A stretch of DNA of 15,407 bases from Coneutiohabitans thermophilus (GCA_034505235.1 JAPDQY010000138.1:1-15407); one strand, 5' to 3'. Shown: positions 5,493-13,528, counted from the stretch's first letter. Numbers and translations are program-made. Notes: generated from the letters alone by a model not told the origin.

Positions 5493-7388
5493 ATGTCATC
5501 GCCAACGAGTACGCGCAATCAGGCTGGAATGGAGAAGAAACGTTCGCCCTGGCTGTGGGTGCCGAGCCTCTATTTTGCAGAAGGCATTCCCTATGTCGTG
5601 GTCATGACCGTCTCCGTGATCATGTACAAGCGCCTGGGCCTCTCCAACACCGACATCGCACTGTACACAAGCTGGCTTTACCTGCCCTGGGTGATCAAAC
5701 CGCTGTGGAGTCCTCTGGTCGACATTCTCAAAACCAGGCGCTTCTGGATCATCGTCATGCAGCTCGTGGTGGGTGCCGGCCTGGGCGGTGTGGCGCTCAC
5801 CCTGCCCCTGCCCGGCTTCTTCCAGTATACCCTCGCCTTTCTCTGGCTGCTCGCCTTCAGTTCCGCAACGCATGACATTGCCGCCGATGGTTTTTACATG
5901 CTCGCCCTGCAACAGCATGAGCAGGCGTTCTTCGTCGGCATTCGCAGCACGTTTTATCGCCTTGCCATGATCACCGGCCAGGGTCTGCTGATCATCCTTG
6001 CCGGATACCTGGAAAGCCTGAGCGGCCTGCCCACGGTCGAGGTGCGCGTGAACGCCGATCCCCGCGCGCAGGTGGGGGCTGTGCCCGTGCCGGATTCGTT
6101 GAAAGTCACCGCCCAGCCCGGCGCACTGCGGCTGGTGGCCCACCCCGCCACCCTGCAAATCGCGGCCGTGCCACGTCCGCAAAGCGAAGTGGATTCGCTG
6201 CTCGCGCGTGCCCGCGCCTGGAACTTGCAGCACGGCTTCTATCAAGTCGAGCAAAAAGCCCGGACCGCAAGCGGCACGGCGCAACAACCTTCCTGGTGGC
6301 AGCGCATGGTGGTGCACCAGCTCGAGGCATTTCTGCGCCGCCACTTCGGCGCCCCCGCAGCGGCGAGCTCGCGAAGCGGATTGGCCGGCAACGTGGGCGT
6401 GGTGTTCTTCCATCTCTCGCGGCCGCCGCAAGCCGGCGGGGAGATCGCGGTGAATTTCGGCATCGATACGGGCGACAAGAGCATCGCGCTGGTGGAGGGC
6501 AGCCGCTTCGCCTTTCATGCCGGCAACTGGAACCGGCCGATGATGGCAGTGATTCAGCTCGACCCCAAGCTCAGAACGGAGGCAAGCGCGCTGTTTCACG
6601 GCCGCGCCGGCAACCTGCCACTGGCCTGGTCCCTCACTTTCTTCCTGCTCGCCGGCATGTTCGTGCTGTTCTTTGCCTATCACAAAGCGATCCTGCCCTG
6701 TCCCGCCGCTGACCGGCCCGGGACGCAAAGCTCACGCAGCGTCTTGCGCGAGTTCTTTCTCACGTTCGCCGCCTTCTTCAAAAAGAGGGACATCGGCGTG
6801 ATCCTCGCGTTTCTCCTGCTCTATCGCTTTGCCGAGGCCCAGCTCGTGAAGATGGCCTCGCCCTTCCTGCTCGATGCCCGCGAAGCCGGCGGCCTGGCCC
6901 TGACCACCGGGCAGGTGGGTTTCGTTTATGGCACAGTCGGCATCATCGCCCTGACTTTGGGCGGACTGTTGGGGGGCTTCGTGGTCGCGCGCCAGGGCCT
7001 GAAGTTCTGGCTCTGGCCCATGGTGCTGGCCATCAACGTCCCGGACGCCGTGTATGTCTATCTCGCCTATGCGCTGCCGCAAAATTTTCTCACCATCAAT
7101 CTCTGCGTGGCAGTCGAACAGTTCGGCTACGGCTTTGGCTATACCGCCTACATGCTGTACATGATCTATGTTTCGGAAGGCGAGCACAAGACTGCGCATT
7201 TCGCGCTCTGCACCGGCTTGATGGCACTCGGCATGATGCTGCCCGGCATGTTCAGTGGCTGGCTGCAGGAGGTGATCGGCTACCAGCATTTCTTCGTGTG
7301 GGTGATGCTCGCCACCATCCCGCCGTTCATCATCGCGAAAAGGATTCGTTTGGAGGAGGATTTTGGCAGGAAACGATCAGGCGCGTGA
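5493..7388 (+). CDS. AmpG-like MFS transporter with large periplasmic-loop insertion
   Basis: The ATG at 5493 has a Shine-Dalgarno (GGAGAGGA, 5480-5487); an in-frame TTG at 5472 precedes that site and is unlikely. The 631 residues hold about 12 membrane helices. TM1 contains LYFAEGIPY (26-34), a signature of the AmpG/PAT-type MFS group; TM2 has LPWVIKPLWSPLVD; TM4 has SSATHDIAADGFY (123-135). Helices 1-5 end near residue 177 and helix 6 starts near 377. Between them lies a hydrophilic ~200-residue insertion which, by standard MFS topology, faces the periplasm. Helices 7-12 follow a cytoplasmic loop at about 398-434. AmpG carriers import anhydromuropeptides for cell-wall recycling, but related members carry other substrates, so the cargo is uncertain. 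No peptidoglycan-recycling gene adjoins it. The family is usually 430-500 residues, so the insertion explains the extra length. Confidence 0.85.
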   Translation: MSSPTSTRNQAGMEKKRSPWLWVPSLYFAEGIPYVVVMTVSVIMYKRLGLSNTDIALYTSWLYLPWVIKPLWSPLVDILKTRRFWIIVMQLVVGAGLGGVALTLPLPGFFQYTLAFLWLLAFSSATHDIAADGFYMLALQQHEQAFFVGIRSTFYRLAMITGQGLLIILAGYLESLSGLPTVEVRVNADPRAQVGAVPVPDSLKVTAQPGALRLVAHPATLQIAAVPRPQSEVDSLLARARAWNLQHGFYQVEQKARTASGTAQQPSWWQRMVVHQLEAFLRRHFGAPAAASSRSGLAGNVGVVFFHLSRPPQAGGEIAVNFGIDTGDKSIALVEGSRFAFHAGNWNRPMMAVIQLDPKLRTEASALFHGRAGNLPLAWSLTFFLLAGMFVLFFAYHKAILPCPAADRPGTQSSRSVLREFFLTFAAFFKKRDIGVILAFLLLYRFAEAQLVKMASPFLLDAREAGGLALTTGQVGFVYGTVGIIALTLGGLLGGFVVARQGLKFWLWPMVLAINVPDAVYVYLAYALPQNFLTINLCVAVEQFGYGFGYTAYMLYMIYVSEGEHKTAHFALCTGLMALGMMLPGMFSGWLQEVIGYQHFFVWVMLATIPPFIIAKRIRLEEDFGRKRSGA

Positions 7389-7730
7389 GCAGAAAATCAG
7401 GCGGCCCGGGCCTGCTGCCGCGGCGGGCAGCAAGCCGGGGTCACTGCAAGGCAGGACTCTGACAACCCGGGCTTCCCGACAGCAAACCAATGCCGGCCGG
7501 ATGGCTGCGCCGCAAAATCATCCCAGGCGCCCGGGGCTTTTCCCAACGGATGCCATTTCCGGCGGCTGGTCCAACCGGCGCGCGAGGCAGGATTGTTCAT
7601 CGTACACAACGCCCTCCGAAGCATCCACCACTAACCCATCACCGTCATCCGCCGCGCAAAATGCAGCTCCGGCATCGTGACAGAATGAGTTGCTTGTGCC
7701 GTCCTGGTGGCGGCCGGCCGGCCGCGGCAT
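7389..7730. other. Convergent intergenic region
   Basis: About 340 bp lie between the 3' ends of the MFS gene (+) and the SPFH gene (-). A stem TGCTGCC (7413-7419) with GGCAGCA (7426-7432) around a 6-nt loop, plus flanking CCCGG/CCGGG, stands 25 bp after the MFS stop but lacks a T-run. A GC palindrome GGCCGGCCGGCC lies near 7713-7724. No gene or RNA was recognised. Confidence 0.5.
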
Positions 7731-8720
7731 TCAGACTTTCTCCTGCAGCAGCTCTTTGATCCCGCCCAGCGACGACAAAACGCCGGTGGCTTCAAACGGC
7801 AGAAACACGACCTTGTTGGTGGTGTTGCCCGCAATTTGCTTCAGAGTTTCGAGATACTTCAAGGCGATCAGGTATTTCGTGGGATCGGCACCGCCCTCGC
7901 CCACGGCCTTGGTGATGGCGCGAATGGCTTCTGCTTCGGCGTTGGCCACGCGCTGAATCGCCGCGGCCTCGCCGTCGGCGCGCAGAATCTCGGACTGTTT
8001 ACTGCCTTCCGCCTCGGCAATTTGCGCCTCGCGCTTGCCCTCAGCCTGCAGAATCACCGCACGCTTCTGGCCTTCGGCTTCAAGAATCACGGCGCGGCGG
8101 TCGCGTTCGGCCCGCATCTGCTTTTCCATGGCGATGCGGATGTCCGGCGGCGGCATGATGTCCTGCAGCTCGACGCGATTGATGCGCACGCCCCATTTGT
8201 CGGTGGCTTCATCCAGCAGAATGCGCAGTTTCTGGTTGATGGTGTCGCGGCTGGTCAGGGTTTGATCGAGCGTCAGTTCGCCGATGATGTTGCGCAGGCT
8301 GGTTTGGGTGAGTTTTTCGATGGCGTCCGGCAGATTGTTGATTTCATACACCGCCTTGATCGGATCGGTGATCTGAAAATAGAGCAGGGCGTTGATCTCG
8401 ATGAGCACATTGTCGGCGGTGATCACATTCTGGCGGGGAAAATCATAGACGGTTTCGCGCAGATCGATGCGATCCATCTCGCGCAAGACGTAGGTGGACG
8501 TCTCGCCGCCGGCGCCCGGCACCAGGAAACGCCAGACGATCTTGCGCGGTTTGTCGAAAAACGGCCAGATGATGTTGATGCCGCTGGTGAGGGTGGTGTG
8601 ATACTTTCCCAAACGTTCGATGATCACGACTTCGGCCTGTTGTACAATGCGCAGGCCGCGGATGACCAGCGCGATCACCAGGACTGCCAGCGCCAGCACA
8701 AACCAGTGAAGCGGTTGCAT
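7731..8720 (-). CDS. qmcA: SPFH/Band 7 membrane protein (paraslipin, QmcA/stomatin-like)
   Basis: The 329 residues begin with one membrane helix (about 5-22) followed by the SPFH domain. The latter carries the slipin pattern RIVQQAEVVIIERLGKYH (24-41), a mid-domain ITADNVLIEINALLYFQITD, and NNLPDAIEKLTQTSLRNIIGEL. After about residue 200 comes a charged coiled coil built from recurring AEG blocks (ILEAEGQKRA, ILQAEGKREA, IAEAEGSKQ), then a hydrophobic C-terminus (VFLPFEATGVLSSLGG). Such proteins oligomerise into ring or cage scaffolds at the inner membrane and organise microdomains or FtsH-type proteases. The ATG at 8720 is preceded by AGGAGG, which overlaps the TAA stop of the upstream nfeD gene, so the two are co-transcribed and probably translationally coupled. 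The family assignment is firm; the qmcA symbol follows the SPFH-NfeD pairing. Confidence 0.92.
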   Translation of the reverse strand: MQPLHWFVLALAVLVIALVIRGLRIVQQAEVVIIERLGKYHTTLTSGINIIWPFFDKPRKIVWRFLVPGAGGETSTYVLREMDRIDLRETVYDFPRQNVITADNVLIEINALLYFQITDPIKAVYEINNLPDAIEKLTQTSLRNIIGELTLDQTLTSRDTINQKLRILLDEATDKWGVRINRVELQDIMPPPDIRIAMEKQMRAERDRRAVILEAEGQKRAVILQAEGKREAQIAEAEGSKQSEILRADGEAAAIQRVANAEAEAIRAITKAVGEGGADPTKYLIALKYLETLKQIAGNTTNKVVFLPFEATGVLSSLGGIKELLQEKV

Positions 8721-8731
8721 CGCCTTCCTCC

Positions 8732-9181
8732 TTAATTCAATGAGGGATGAACGCCGTTGGCCGTCACAATCAACTTGTTGCCTTCCACGCGCAAGACCCG
8801 CACGCGCGTGCCCGGCGGCAGGCGGCGTCCGTCATCACTGCGACTGCTCCAGATCTCGCCCTCCAGCTTGACCTGGCCCTGCAGGCCGGAAACTTCCTCC
8901 AGCGTCAGGCCGATCATTCCCACCAGCCGCTCGGTGTTGGTGGCGACCGTGTGTGTATTCCTGCTCAGGACTTTCAGGAACACCGGCCGGATGGAAAGAA
9001 AGACGATGAAAGTGGTGGCGGTGAAGACGGCAATTTGAACGGTGAGATCAAAATCCAGCGCCGCGGCAATCGCCGCCGCAAAACAGCCAAAGCCAAAACA
9101 GGCGGGAATGAAGCCCGGAAAGAAGATTTCCAGAATATTGAGCACGATACCGACCAACAGCCACAACAGCCAGTCTTCCAT
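8732..9181 (-). CDS. NfeD-like membrane protein (YbbJ type)
   Basis: The ATG at 9181 is preceded by AGGAGG with 5-nt spacing. An upstream in-frame start at 9271 would add about 30 residues of low-complexity sequence and ignore this site. The 149-residue product has hydrophobic segments at about 5-22, 25-43 and 46-64. A soluble OB-fold domain then occupies about 85-149 (GLTLEEVSGLQGQVKLEG...LPPGTRVRVLRVEGNKLIV). This is the short NfeD form without the ClpP-like protease domain. Short NfeD proteins are encoded beside SPFH/stomatin proteins and bind them at the membrane. Its TAA stop is part of the downstream gene's ribosome site (TAAGGAGG). Confidence 0.9.
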   Translation of the reverse strand: MEDWLLWLLVGIVLNILEIFFPGFIPACFGFGCFAAAIAAALDFDLTVQIAVFTATTFIVFLSIRPVFLKVLSRNTHTVATNTERLVGMIGLTLEEVSGLQGQVKLEGEIWSSRSDDGRRLPPGTRVRVLRVEGNKLIVTANGVHPSLN

Positions 9182-9487
9182 CTTCGCCTCCTGATCTTCT
9201 CGGGATATGAGTTGTTGGGCAGAGGTAAAAGCTGGAGGCGCAGCCCTGCGTGACCGTGGCAAAAGTAGCAAACTTCACCGGCGTGTGCAAGGTGAATCTG
9301 GGTGGGGGCGCAATCCCGCAACAACGTGTGGAGGGGTTCAGGGAGCCCTGCCTGCAGACAAGAGGTCTGCGCTGCGCCCCTCCGTAACCGAGGCATCACC
9401 TGGGGACGGTGCCTGCTTGCGGCAGCGCGCCTGGCGCGGTACGGGAGGCACAAGCGGCGCCCACCCGGCCGCTCGTGTCGCCCGCCC
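9182..9487. other. Intergenic region between the DUF420 gene and nfeD, with nested palindrome
   Basis: This 306-bp gap on the minus-strand side presumably holds the end of the oxidase run and the promoter of the nfeD-SPFH pair. It includes the palindrome at 9354-9370, enclosed by GGAGGGG (9330-9336) and CCCCTCC (9377-9383). No open frame with a convincing product was found, and no clear promoter could be chosen. Confidence 0.45.
9330..9383. repeat. Dispersed palindrome, copy B, with outer 7-bp stem
   Basis: The inner GCAGACA (9354-9360), AGA, GGTCTGC (9364-9370) is copy A of the dispersed palindrome with one arm mismatch, followed by the same GCTGC/GCTAC-like flank. The outer arms GGAGGGG (9330-9336) and CCCCTCC (9377-9383) are perfect, making a two-tier hairpin. 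It lies downstream of the DUF420 gene and could end that transcript, but no T-run follows. Confidence 0.55.
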
Positions 9488-9907
9488 TCAGAGTTGATAC
9501 AGCATCAGGTACACCAGCACTCCGGTGACCGAAACGTACAGCCAGACCGGAAACGTCCAGCGCCGTGCCAGCCGGGCATGCTGATCGAAGCGCTCGCGCA
9601 GGGCGCGCACCAGTGTGATCAGCACCAGTGGCACATTGACCATCGCCAAAATGGTGTGTGACAGGAGAATGGCAAAATAAACCGGCCGGATGAATCCCTG
9701 CCCCTGAAAGGGTTTCGAGCCGGCATGGTAATGATAGACGAGATAACTGGCAAGAAACAAAAGCGACGCCGCCACCGCACACAGCATGCAGAATTTGTGC
9801 TGCGGGATGCGCTTGCGGCGAATGAACCAGAATCCCAGCAGCAGAAAGAATGTGCTGGCGCCATTGAGCAGCGCATTAAGGTGGGGCAGGGTGTTGAGGG
9901 GTATCAC
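9488..9907 (-). CDS. DUF420 membrane protein (CtaM/YozB type), oxidase assembly
   Basis: The start is GTG at 9907 (bases 9905-9907), overlapping the sco stop as GTGA, which implies translational coupling; GAGGT lies about 8 nt upstream. The 139-residue product has about four membrane helices and the DUF420 pattern LPHLNALLNGAS near the N-terminus, IRRKRIPQHKF after helix 1, LVYHYHAG after helix 2, and HTILAMVNVPLVLITL in helix 3. The histidines at about 9, 37, 59 and 61 are typical of the family. Members such as CtaM/YozB are needed for assembly of heme A-containing terminal oxidases. Its place as the last gene after ctaA, ctaB and sco fits that role. The family call is firm; the exact biochemical step is unknown. 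Confidence 0.85.
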   Translation of the reverse strand: MIPLNTLPHLNALLNGASTFFLLLGFWFIRRKRIPQHKFCMLCAVAASLLFLASYLVYHYHAGSKPFQGQGFIRPVYFAILLSHTILAMVNVPLVLITLVRALRERFDQHARLARRWTFPVWLYVSVTGVLVYLMLYQL

Positions 9908-10521
9908 CAGGAGACCTCGGCAATCAAGTTCCTGACATCGCGCACGATTTGCGGCACGCAGCTCGCATCCGTGCCGATGTAGGATTTGCGAATTCTGCCG
10001 GCGGCATCGACCAGCACGAAACGATCACTGTGCAGGATGGGTTCCGGCGGATTGACACCCGCGGCGGCAAGCAAAAAGCCCCGGCTGGCGAGCTCCTGCA
10101 TCACGTCCGGCCTGCCGGTGAGAAAATACCAGGTGCCCGGCTGCGCGCCATATTTTTGCGCAAAACGGGCGAGAACTGCCGGGGTGTCCACTTCGGGGTC
10201 AACCGAGAACGATACCAGCTTGACCTTGGAAAGGCCGGCTTGCAGGAGGGCAGTTTGCAGTTGGGACAGGTGACGGGTCATGATGGGGCAGATGCCCGAG
10301 CAGCTCGTGAAGAAGAAGTTGGCGATCCAAACCCTGCCCTTTAAATCCGCCGTGCCAAAGGGCTCGCCGCTGCGCTCGAGCAGGGTGAATGCCGGCACCC
10401 GGCCAAAGCTTTTCAAGCGCTGGCCGGTAAGCGACTCCTGTCCCAGGTACATGGCGGCGACGACCATGATGGTCCCGGCACCTATTCCCCACCACAAATG
10501 GCCGCTGCATCTCTCCGCCAT
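9904..10521 (-). CDS. Sco1/SenC/PrrC copper chaperone for cytochrome oxidase
   Basis: The 205 residues begin with one membrane anchor (about 9-27), followed by a periplasmic thioredoxin-like domain. The copper-binding motif CSGIC is at residues 74-78 followed by Pro, in the context FFFTSCSGICPIMT, and the third ligand His is at 164 in PILHSDRFVLVD. VSFSVDPEVDTP (103-114) is the standard Sco motif. All three metal ligands are present, so it should deliver copper to, or reduce, the Cu(A) site of oxidase subunit II. The ATG at 10521 has GGAGG four bases upstream. The stop overlaps the GTG of the DUF420 gene. It follows the DinB-like gene by about 70 bp on the same strand. Confidence 0.93.
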   Translation of the reverse strand: MAERCSGHLWWGIGAGTIMVVAAMYLGQESLTGQRLKSFGRVPAFTLLERSGEPFGTADLKGRVWIANFFFTSCSGICPIMTRHLSQLQTALLQAGLSKVKLVSFSVDPEVDTPAVLARFAQKYGAQPGTWYFLTGRPDVMQELASRGFLLAAAGVNPPEPILHSDRFVLVDAAGRIRKSYIGTDASCVPQIVRDVRNLIAEVSW

Positions 10522-10590
10522 AACGCCTCCACGACTTGCGAGTGCCGCGGTGCCATGCTGCGCAGGCTCTGGCCGCCCCGGAAGCGCTCG

Positions 10591-11085
10591 TCAGCCCGAC
10601 CCGCGGCCTTGTTCTTGATAGCGGGCGCGACACTGCCGGATCTGTTCGGCATGATTGTGCGCATGCGGGGCATAAATACGCAACCAGGTTTCCGCGGAGT
10701 AGGCGCCGCTCTCGCTGTGCTGCCCGGTGCGCTGCCAATCGTCTTCGGTCATCAGCTCCAGGAGCTGGACAGTGGTTTCACGCGCGGCCTTGAAAGCCGC
10801 AAGCGCCGGAGCGATCGCGCGGCGGGCGTAGAACAGCCGGCGGGCGAAAGCCTCCTGATCGTAGGCCTGAATCCGTGGCTGCTCCTCCACCAGCAACCGG
10901 CGCAAGCGGATGGCACTGGTCATTTCGCTGTCCGCGAGATGATGGATAATTTCGCGGGCCGTCCATTTCTGCGGCGACCAGCGATAATCCAGCTCCGCGG
11001 GTGTGATGTCATGCAGTGCCTGCGCAACTTGCGCGTAGCCTTCCCGATATTGGCCAATCAGTTCTGCACGTTCGGATGCCGTCAT
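10591..11085 (-). CDS. DinB-superfamily putative metal-dependent protein
   Basis: The 164-residue helical protein has the DinB-fold pattern WSPQKWTAREIIHHLADSE (36-54), with His 48/49, and a C-terminal YAPHAHNHAEQI block (138-149) with His 141, 143 and 145. The family binds a divalent metal through three such histidines in a four-helix bundle. Known members include thiol transferases and hydrolases, but many have no known reaction. The gene lies 15 bp after ctaB and about 70 bp before sco on the same strand, so it is probably co-transcribed with oxidase assembly genes. A role in oxidase maturation or redox thiol protection is only a contextual inference. The ATG at 11085 has GGATCC at a slightly long distance as a weak ribosome site. 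Confidence 0.85.
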   Translation of the reverse strand: MTASERAELIGQYREGYAQVAQALHDITPAELDYRWSPQKWTAREIIHHLADSEMTSAIRLRRLLVEEQPRIQAYDQEAFARRLFYARRAIAPALAAFKAARETTVQLLELMTEDDWQRTGQHSESGAYSAETWLRIYAPHAHNHAEQIRQCRARYQEQGRGSG

Positions 11086-11100
11086 GCCGAAAAAGGATCC

Positions 11101-11994
11101 TCAAAAAGTGGTTTTGTCCCATGCCATCATGCCGAGCAAAGCCGGCAAATAGATCAACGAAGCGTGCATCAAGCGCCGGGCCGCGGCCATGTCACGCGCC
11201 AGTGTGACACCGAGGCCGGCACCGAGAAATCCGATGCCCAGAATCAACGCGCCGAAAAAGTAGGCCCGGCCGGTCAGGCCGATGAGAGTGGGCAGCAGGC
11301 TCACGGAGAGCAACGCCAGACAATTCGTGAGAATCTGGCGACCGGCGCTGTAGCCTGCGGGATCGATGACGGTGAGCATGCGAAAGCCGCCGCGGGCGTA
11401 ATCCTCACGGTAGATCCAGGCGATTGCCAGAAAATGGGGCAACTGCCAGATGAAAAGGATCGCGAACAACACCCAGGCTTCGAGACTGATTTCGTTGCGC
11501 ACCGCGGTCCAGCCACCCATGGGCGGCAGGGCGCCGGGTATGGCCCCCACCACCGTCGAAAGCGGGCTGCGCGTTTTCATCGGTGTGTAAACAAAAACAT
11601 AACTGACGAGCGTAACCGCAGCCAGCAGTGCCGTCAGCCCATTCACCCAAAGTGCCAGATACGCAATCCCGGCTGCCGAAATCAGGGCACCGAACCCCAG
11701 CGCCTGGCTGGGCTTCAGCCGGCCGGCGGGCAGAGGGCGATGGCGGGTGCGCAGCATGCGGGCGTCGCAGTGGCGTTCGAGATATTGGTTGAGCGCACTG
11801 GTTCCGCCGGCGACCAAGGCAGTGCCCACCAGAGTGTGCAGCAGCAACGCCAATGCGAGCGCCTCCCGTGCGCCAAGATAGAAGCCGAACAGGGTGGTGA
11901 TCAGCACCATCAGGGTGACACGGGGCTTGGTGAGGGCGAGATAATCAGCCAACGACGCGATCAGACGCGCGCGGGGTGATGAAGATGGGATCAT
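11101..11994 (-). CDS. ctaB: Protoheme IX farnesyltransferase (heme O synthase)
   Basis: The 297-residue UbiA-family polytopic enzyme transfers a farnesyl group to heme b to make heme O. The N-terminal LTKPRVTLMVLITT (21-34) is characteristic. The first prenyl-diphosphate/Mg2+ motif is NQYLERHCDARM followed by LRTRHRPLPAGR (69-92). The second region shows WQLPHFLAIAWIYREDYARGGFRML. About eight or nine membrane helices are expected. The ATG at 11994 is chosen because family homology begins just after it (MIPSSSPRAR, then ADYLALTKPR); a longer frame up to 12177 would overlap ctaA and add unrelated sequence. The chosen start lacks a clear Shine-Dalgarno. It is the middle step between protoheme and the CtaA reaction encoded directly upstream. 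Confidence 0.93.
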   Translation of the reverse strand: MIPSSSPRARLIASLADYLALTKPRVTLMVLITTLFGFYLGAREALALALLLHTLVGTALVAGGTSALNQYLERHCDARMLRTRHRPLPAGRLKPSQALGFGALISAAGIAYLALWVNGLTALLAAVTLVSYVFVYTPMKTRSPLSTVVGAIPGALPPMGGWTAVRNEISLEAWVLFAILFIWQLPHFLAIAWIYREDYARGGFRMLTVIDPAGYSAGRQILTNCLALLSVSLLPTLIGLTGRAYFFGALILGIGFLGAGLGVTLARDMAAARRLMHASLIYLPALLGMMAWDKTTF

Positions 11995-12094
11995 GATTTG
12001 TCGTAAAGCGTTCGCCTTGCAATTGAAAACAGTCCATTCGTCAACTTGCTGCCTGGGCCATGCTTGCGCGTTCGATGTCCCGGGGCCAGCGCCC

Positions 12095-13084
12095 TCATAC
12101 GCCGCTCGCACCCGGCAGAGTGGCTGCCATTTCTCCGGCCGGCACGCGCATCGGCACGCTGAGATGCTGATACGCACGCACGCTCAGCACAATCGCCGCC
12201 GCCAAAACCAAAGCACCCGTGGCCACGTGGGCGGTGGTGGGAATGACCGCCTTTTGTGACCAGATGGTAAGCGCACCCAGCGTGAGTTGCAACAGCAGGC
12301 CGATCGCCAGCAAAACTGCCGGACGATAAAGGGCAGTTTCCTCCTGATGGTGACGCAACACACGGGTCACGGTCCAAATCACCAGGGCAGTGACCACCAG
12401 CGCACCGAGGCGATGGGCAAAGTGAATAACGATGCCGGTGGAATCAAAGGGCGGAATCAGCCGGCCGAAGGCCAGCGGAAAATCAGGAATGGCGAGCCCG
12501 GATTTGGTGTGACGCATCACGGCGCCGAGTATGAGTTGCAGAAAGATCGCTGCGGTGGTCGCCACGGCCAGAACGAACAAGGGTGGGCGCTGCGCATCCG
12601 GGCGTTTCACCCGTGGTTTGCCCCACTCCGGGGAAGTGAACAGCGCCAGACAAACTGTCAAGCCGAAGAAGCTTTGCGCCAGGGTGCCATGGGCCACCGA
12701 AATGGGGGTGGGCAACAGGAAAAGCACCGTGAGTCCGCCCAGCACGCCCTGCAAAATGACGAGCAGCAGCGCAACCAGCCCCAGACGCTTCACCCAGCGC
12801 CGGGGTTCCTTCCACCACAGCCAGGCCGCGAGAATGACCATCAGCATGCCCACAATGCTGGCCGCCATGCGATGGCCGTGTTCATACAGAATGCCACCCA
12901 CCATTTGCGACAGCGGGTAGGAGAACATGAAATAGCCGTAGGTGTTGGGCCAGTCGGGTACGGACAGACCGGAGTCGGTGCTGGTCACCAGACCACCGAT
13001 GAAAATCAGAACAAAAGTGGCTCCCGCCACCAGCAGGGCGAAACGGTGGAGCCATTTGCCGGAGGAAGATGCAGAAGTCATCAT
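12095..13084 (-). CDS. ctaA: Heme A synthase (COX15/CtaA)
   Basis: The eight-helix membrane protein has two related halves. Half one has GGLVTSTDSGLSVPDWP, EHGHRMAASIVG with the conserved Glu/His, and AHGTLAQ. Half two has GAVMRHTKSGLAIPDFP, IHFAHRLGAL and TTAHVATGALVLA. These histidines are the heme ligands of both four-helix bundles. The enzyme oxidises the C8 methyl of heme O to make heme A for aa3-type oxidases. The start is uncertain: GTG 13093, ATG 13084 and ATG 13081 are in frame within four codons. I chose ATG 13084 (GTGAG just upstream), giving 329 residues. A TTGACA-like promoter may lie directly upstream. It precedes ctaB by 100 bp and follows the subunit IV gene. Confidence 0.92.
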   Translation of the reverse strand: MMTSASSSGKWLHRFALLVAGATFVLIFIGGLVTSTDSGLSVPDWPNTYGYFMFSYPLSQMVGGILYEHGHRMAASIVGMLMVILAAWLWWKEPRRWVKRLGLVALLLVILQGVLGGLTVLFLLPTPISVAHGTLAQSFFGLTVCLALFTSPEWGKPRVKRPDAQRPPLFVLAVATTAAIFLQLILGAVMRHTKSGLAIPDFPLAFGRLIPPFDSTGIVIHFAHRLGALVVTALVIWTVTRVLRHHQEETALYRPAVLLAIGLLLQLTLGALTIWSQKAVIPTTAHVATGALVLAAAIVLSVRAYQHLSVPMRVPAGEMAATLPGASGV

Positions 13085-13096
13085 TTGACTCACATG

Positions 13097-13125
13097 ATTG
13101 TTCGAACCGGCGCAATATATGTCAA
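13097..13125 (-). promoter_or_regulatory. Candidate internal promoter before ctaA
   Basis: On the minus strand, a perfect TTGACA (13125-13120) is followed after 17 bp by AACAAT (13102-13097), which matches the -10 consensus at four of six positions. Transcription would start around 13090, only a few bases before the ctaA start codons, giving an almost leaderless message. An alternative -10, TATATT, overlaps the region. Confidence 0.3.
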
Positions 13126-13189
13126 AAAATACACACGTAAAAGCACAACTTCGCAGGTGACTGCCGCCGGGAAGGGGCGGGCAGCAACC

Positions 13190-13528
13190 TTACTGCATCT
13201 CCCCGGCAGCCGGCACCCCCGCCTGCTCAGCCCGCAGGCGGGAGGAATCCCGCGGGGTGCCGGTCAGATCGGGCAACAGGGCGATGATCAAGAGGGTGCA
13301 CAGGATCAGTGGTGTCAGTGCGATAATACCGAGTGTACGCTTTTCGAATTTCAGATGCATGAAGTACATCGCCACCAGCGAGGCTTTGGAAAGCGCCAGC
13401 AGGATCAATAGGATGGCGACACCGACCCTGCCGATCGGCAGGTAGATCGCGCCGATTTCGAGCACGGTGAGAACGAACAGTGCGAAAAACACCATCATGT
13501 AGTTGGGTTCTTTGTGCAGGGCAGACAT
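13190..13528 (-). CDS. Cytochrome c oxidase subunit IV (prokaryotic CoxD/CtaF type)
   Basis: The 112 residues contain three membrane helices (about 11-30, 34-55 and 67-86), the usual layout of the bacterial subunit IV family. Typical sequence includes the MMVFFALFVLTVLEIGAIY helix and LLALSKASLVAMYFMHLKFE (the AxxVxxYFMHL signature). The small subunit packs against subunits I/III of caa3- or aa3-type oxidases and is not catalytic. The C-terminal 25 residues are hydrophilic. The ATG at 13528 has AGGAG eight bases upstream. It follows ctaE by 76 bp and precedes ctaA on the same strand. Confidence 0.88.
   Translation of the reverse strand: MSALHKEPNYMMVFFALFVLTVLEIGAIYLPIGRVGVAILLILLALSKASLVAMYFMHLKFEKRTLGIIALTPLILCTLLIIALLPDLTGTPRDSSRLRAEQAGVPAAGEMQ

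Noticed and set aside
5496..6728. 410-residue minus-strand frame
   Set aside because: Antisense shadow of the MFS carrier, with low-complexity His/Gln/Glu-rich sequence.
7707..8735. 342-residue plus-strand frame
   Set aside because: Antisense to the SPFH gene, whose motifs and ribosome site are unambiguous.
10498..11979. 493-residue plus-strand frame
   Set aside because: It lies antisense to sco, the DinB gene and ctaB, all clearly identified, and its composition (Gln/Arg/Gly-rich) is typical of a shadow of GC-rich genes.
11995..12177. N-terminal extension of CtaB
   Set aside because: The frame is open, but it would overlap the ctaA 3' end by over 80 bp and add Cys/Arg-rich sequence unlike heme O synthases.
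12287..13411. 374-residue plus-strand frame
   Set aside because: Antisense to ctaA and the subunit IV gene; rich in His/Gln/Gly with no recognisable domain.
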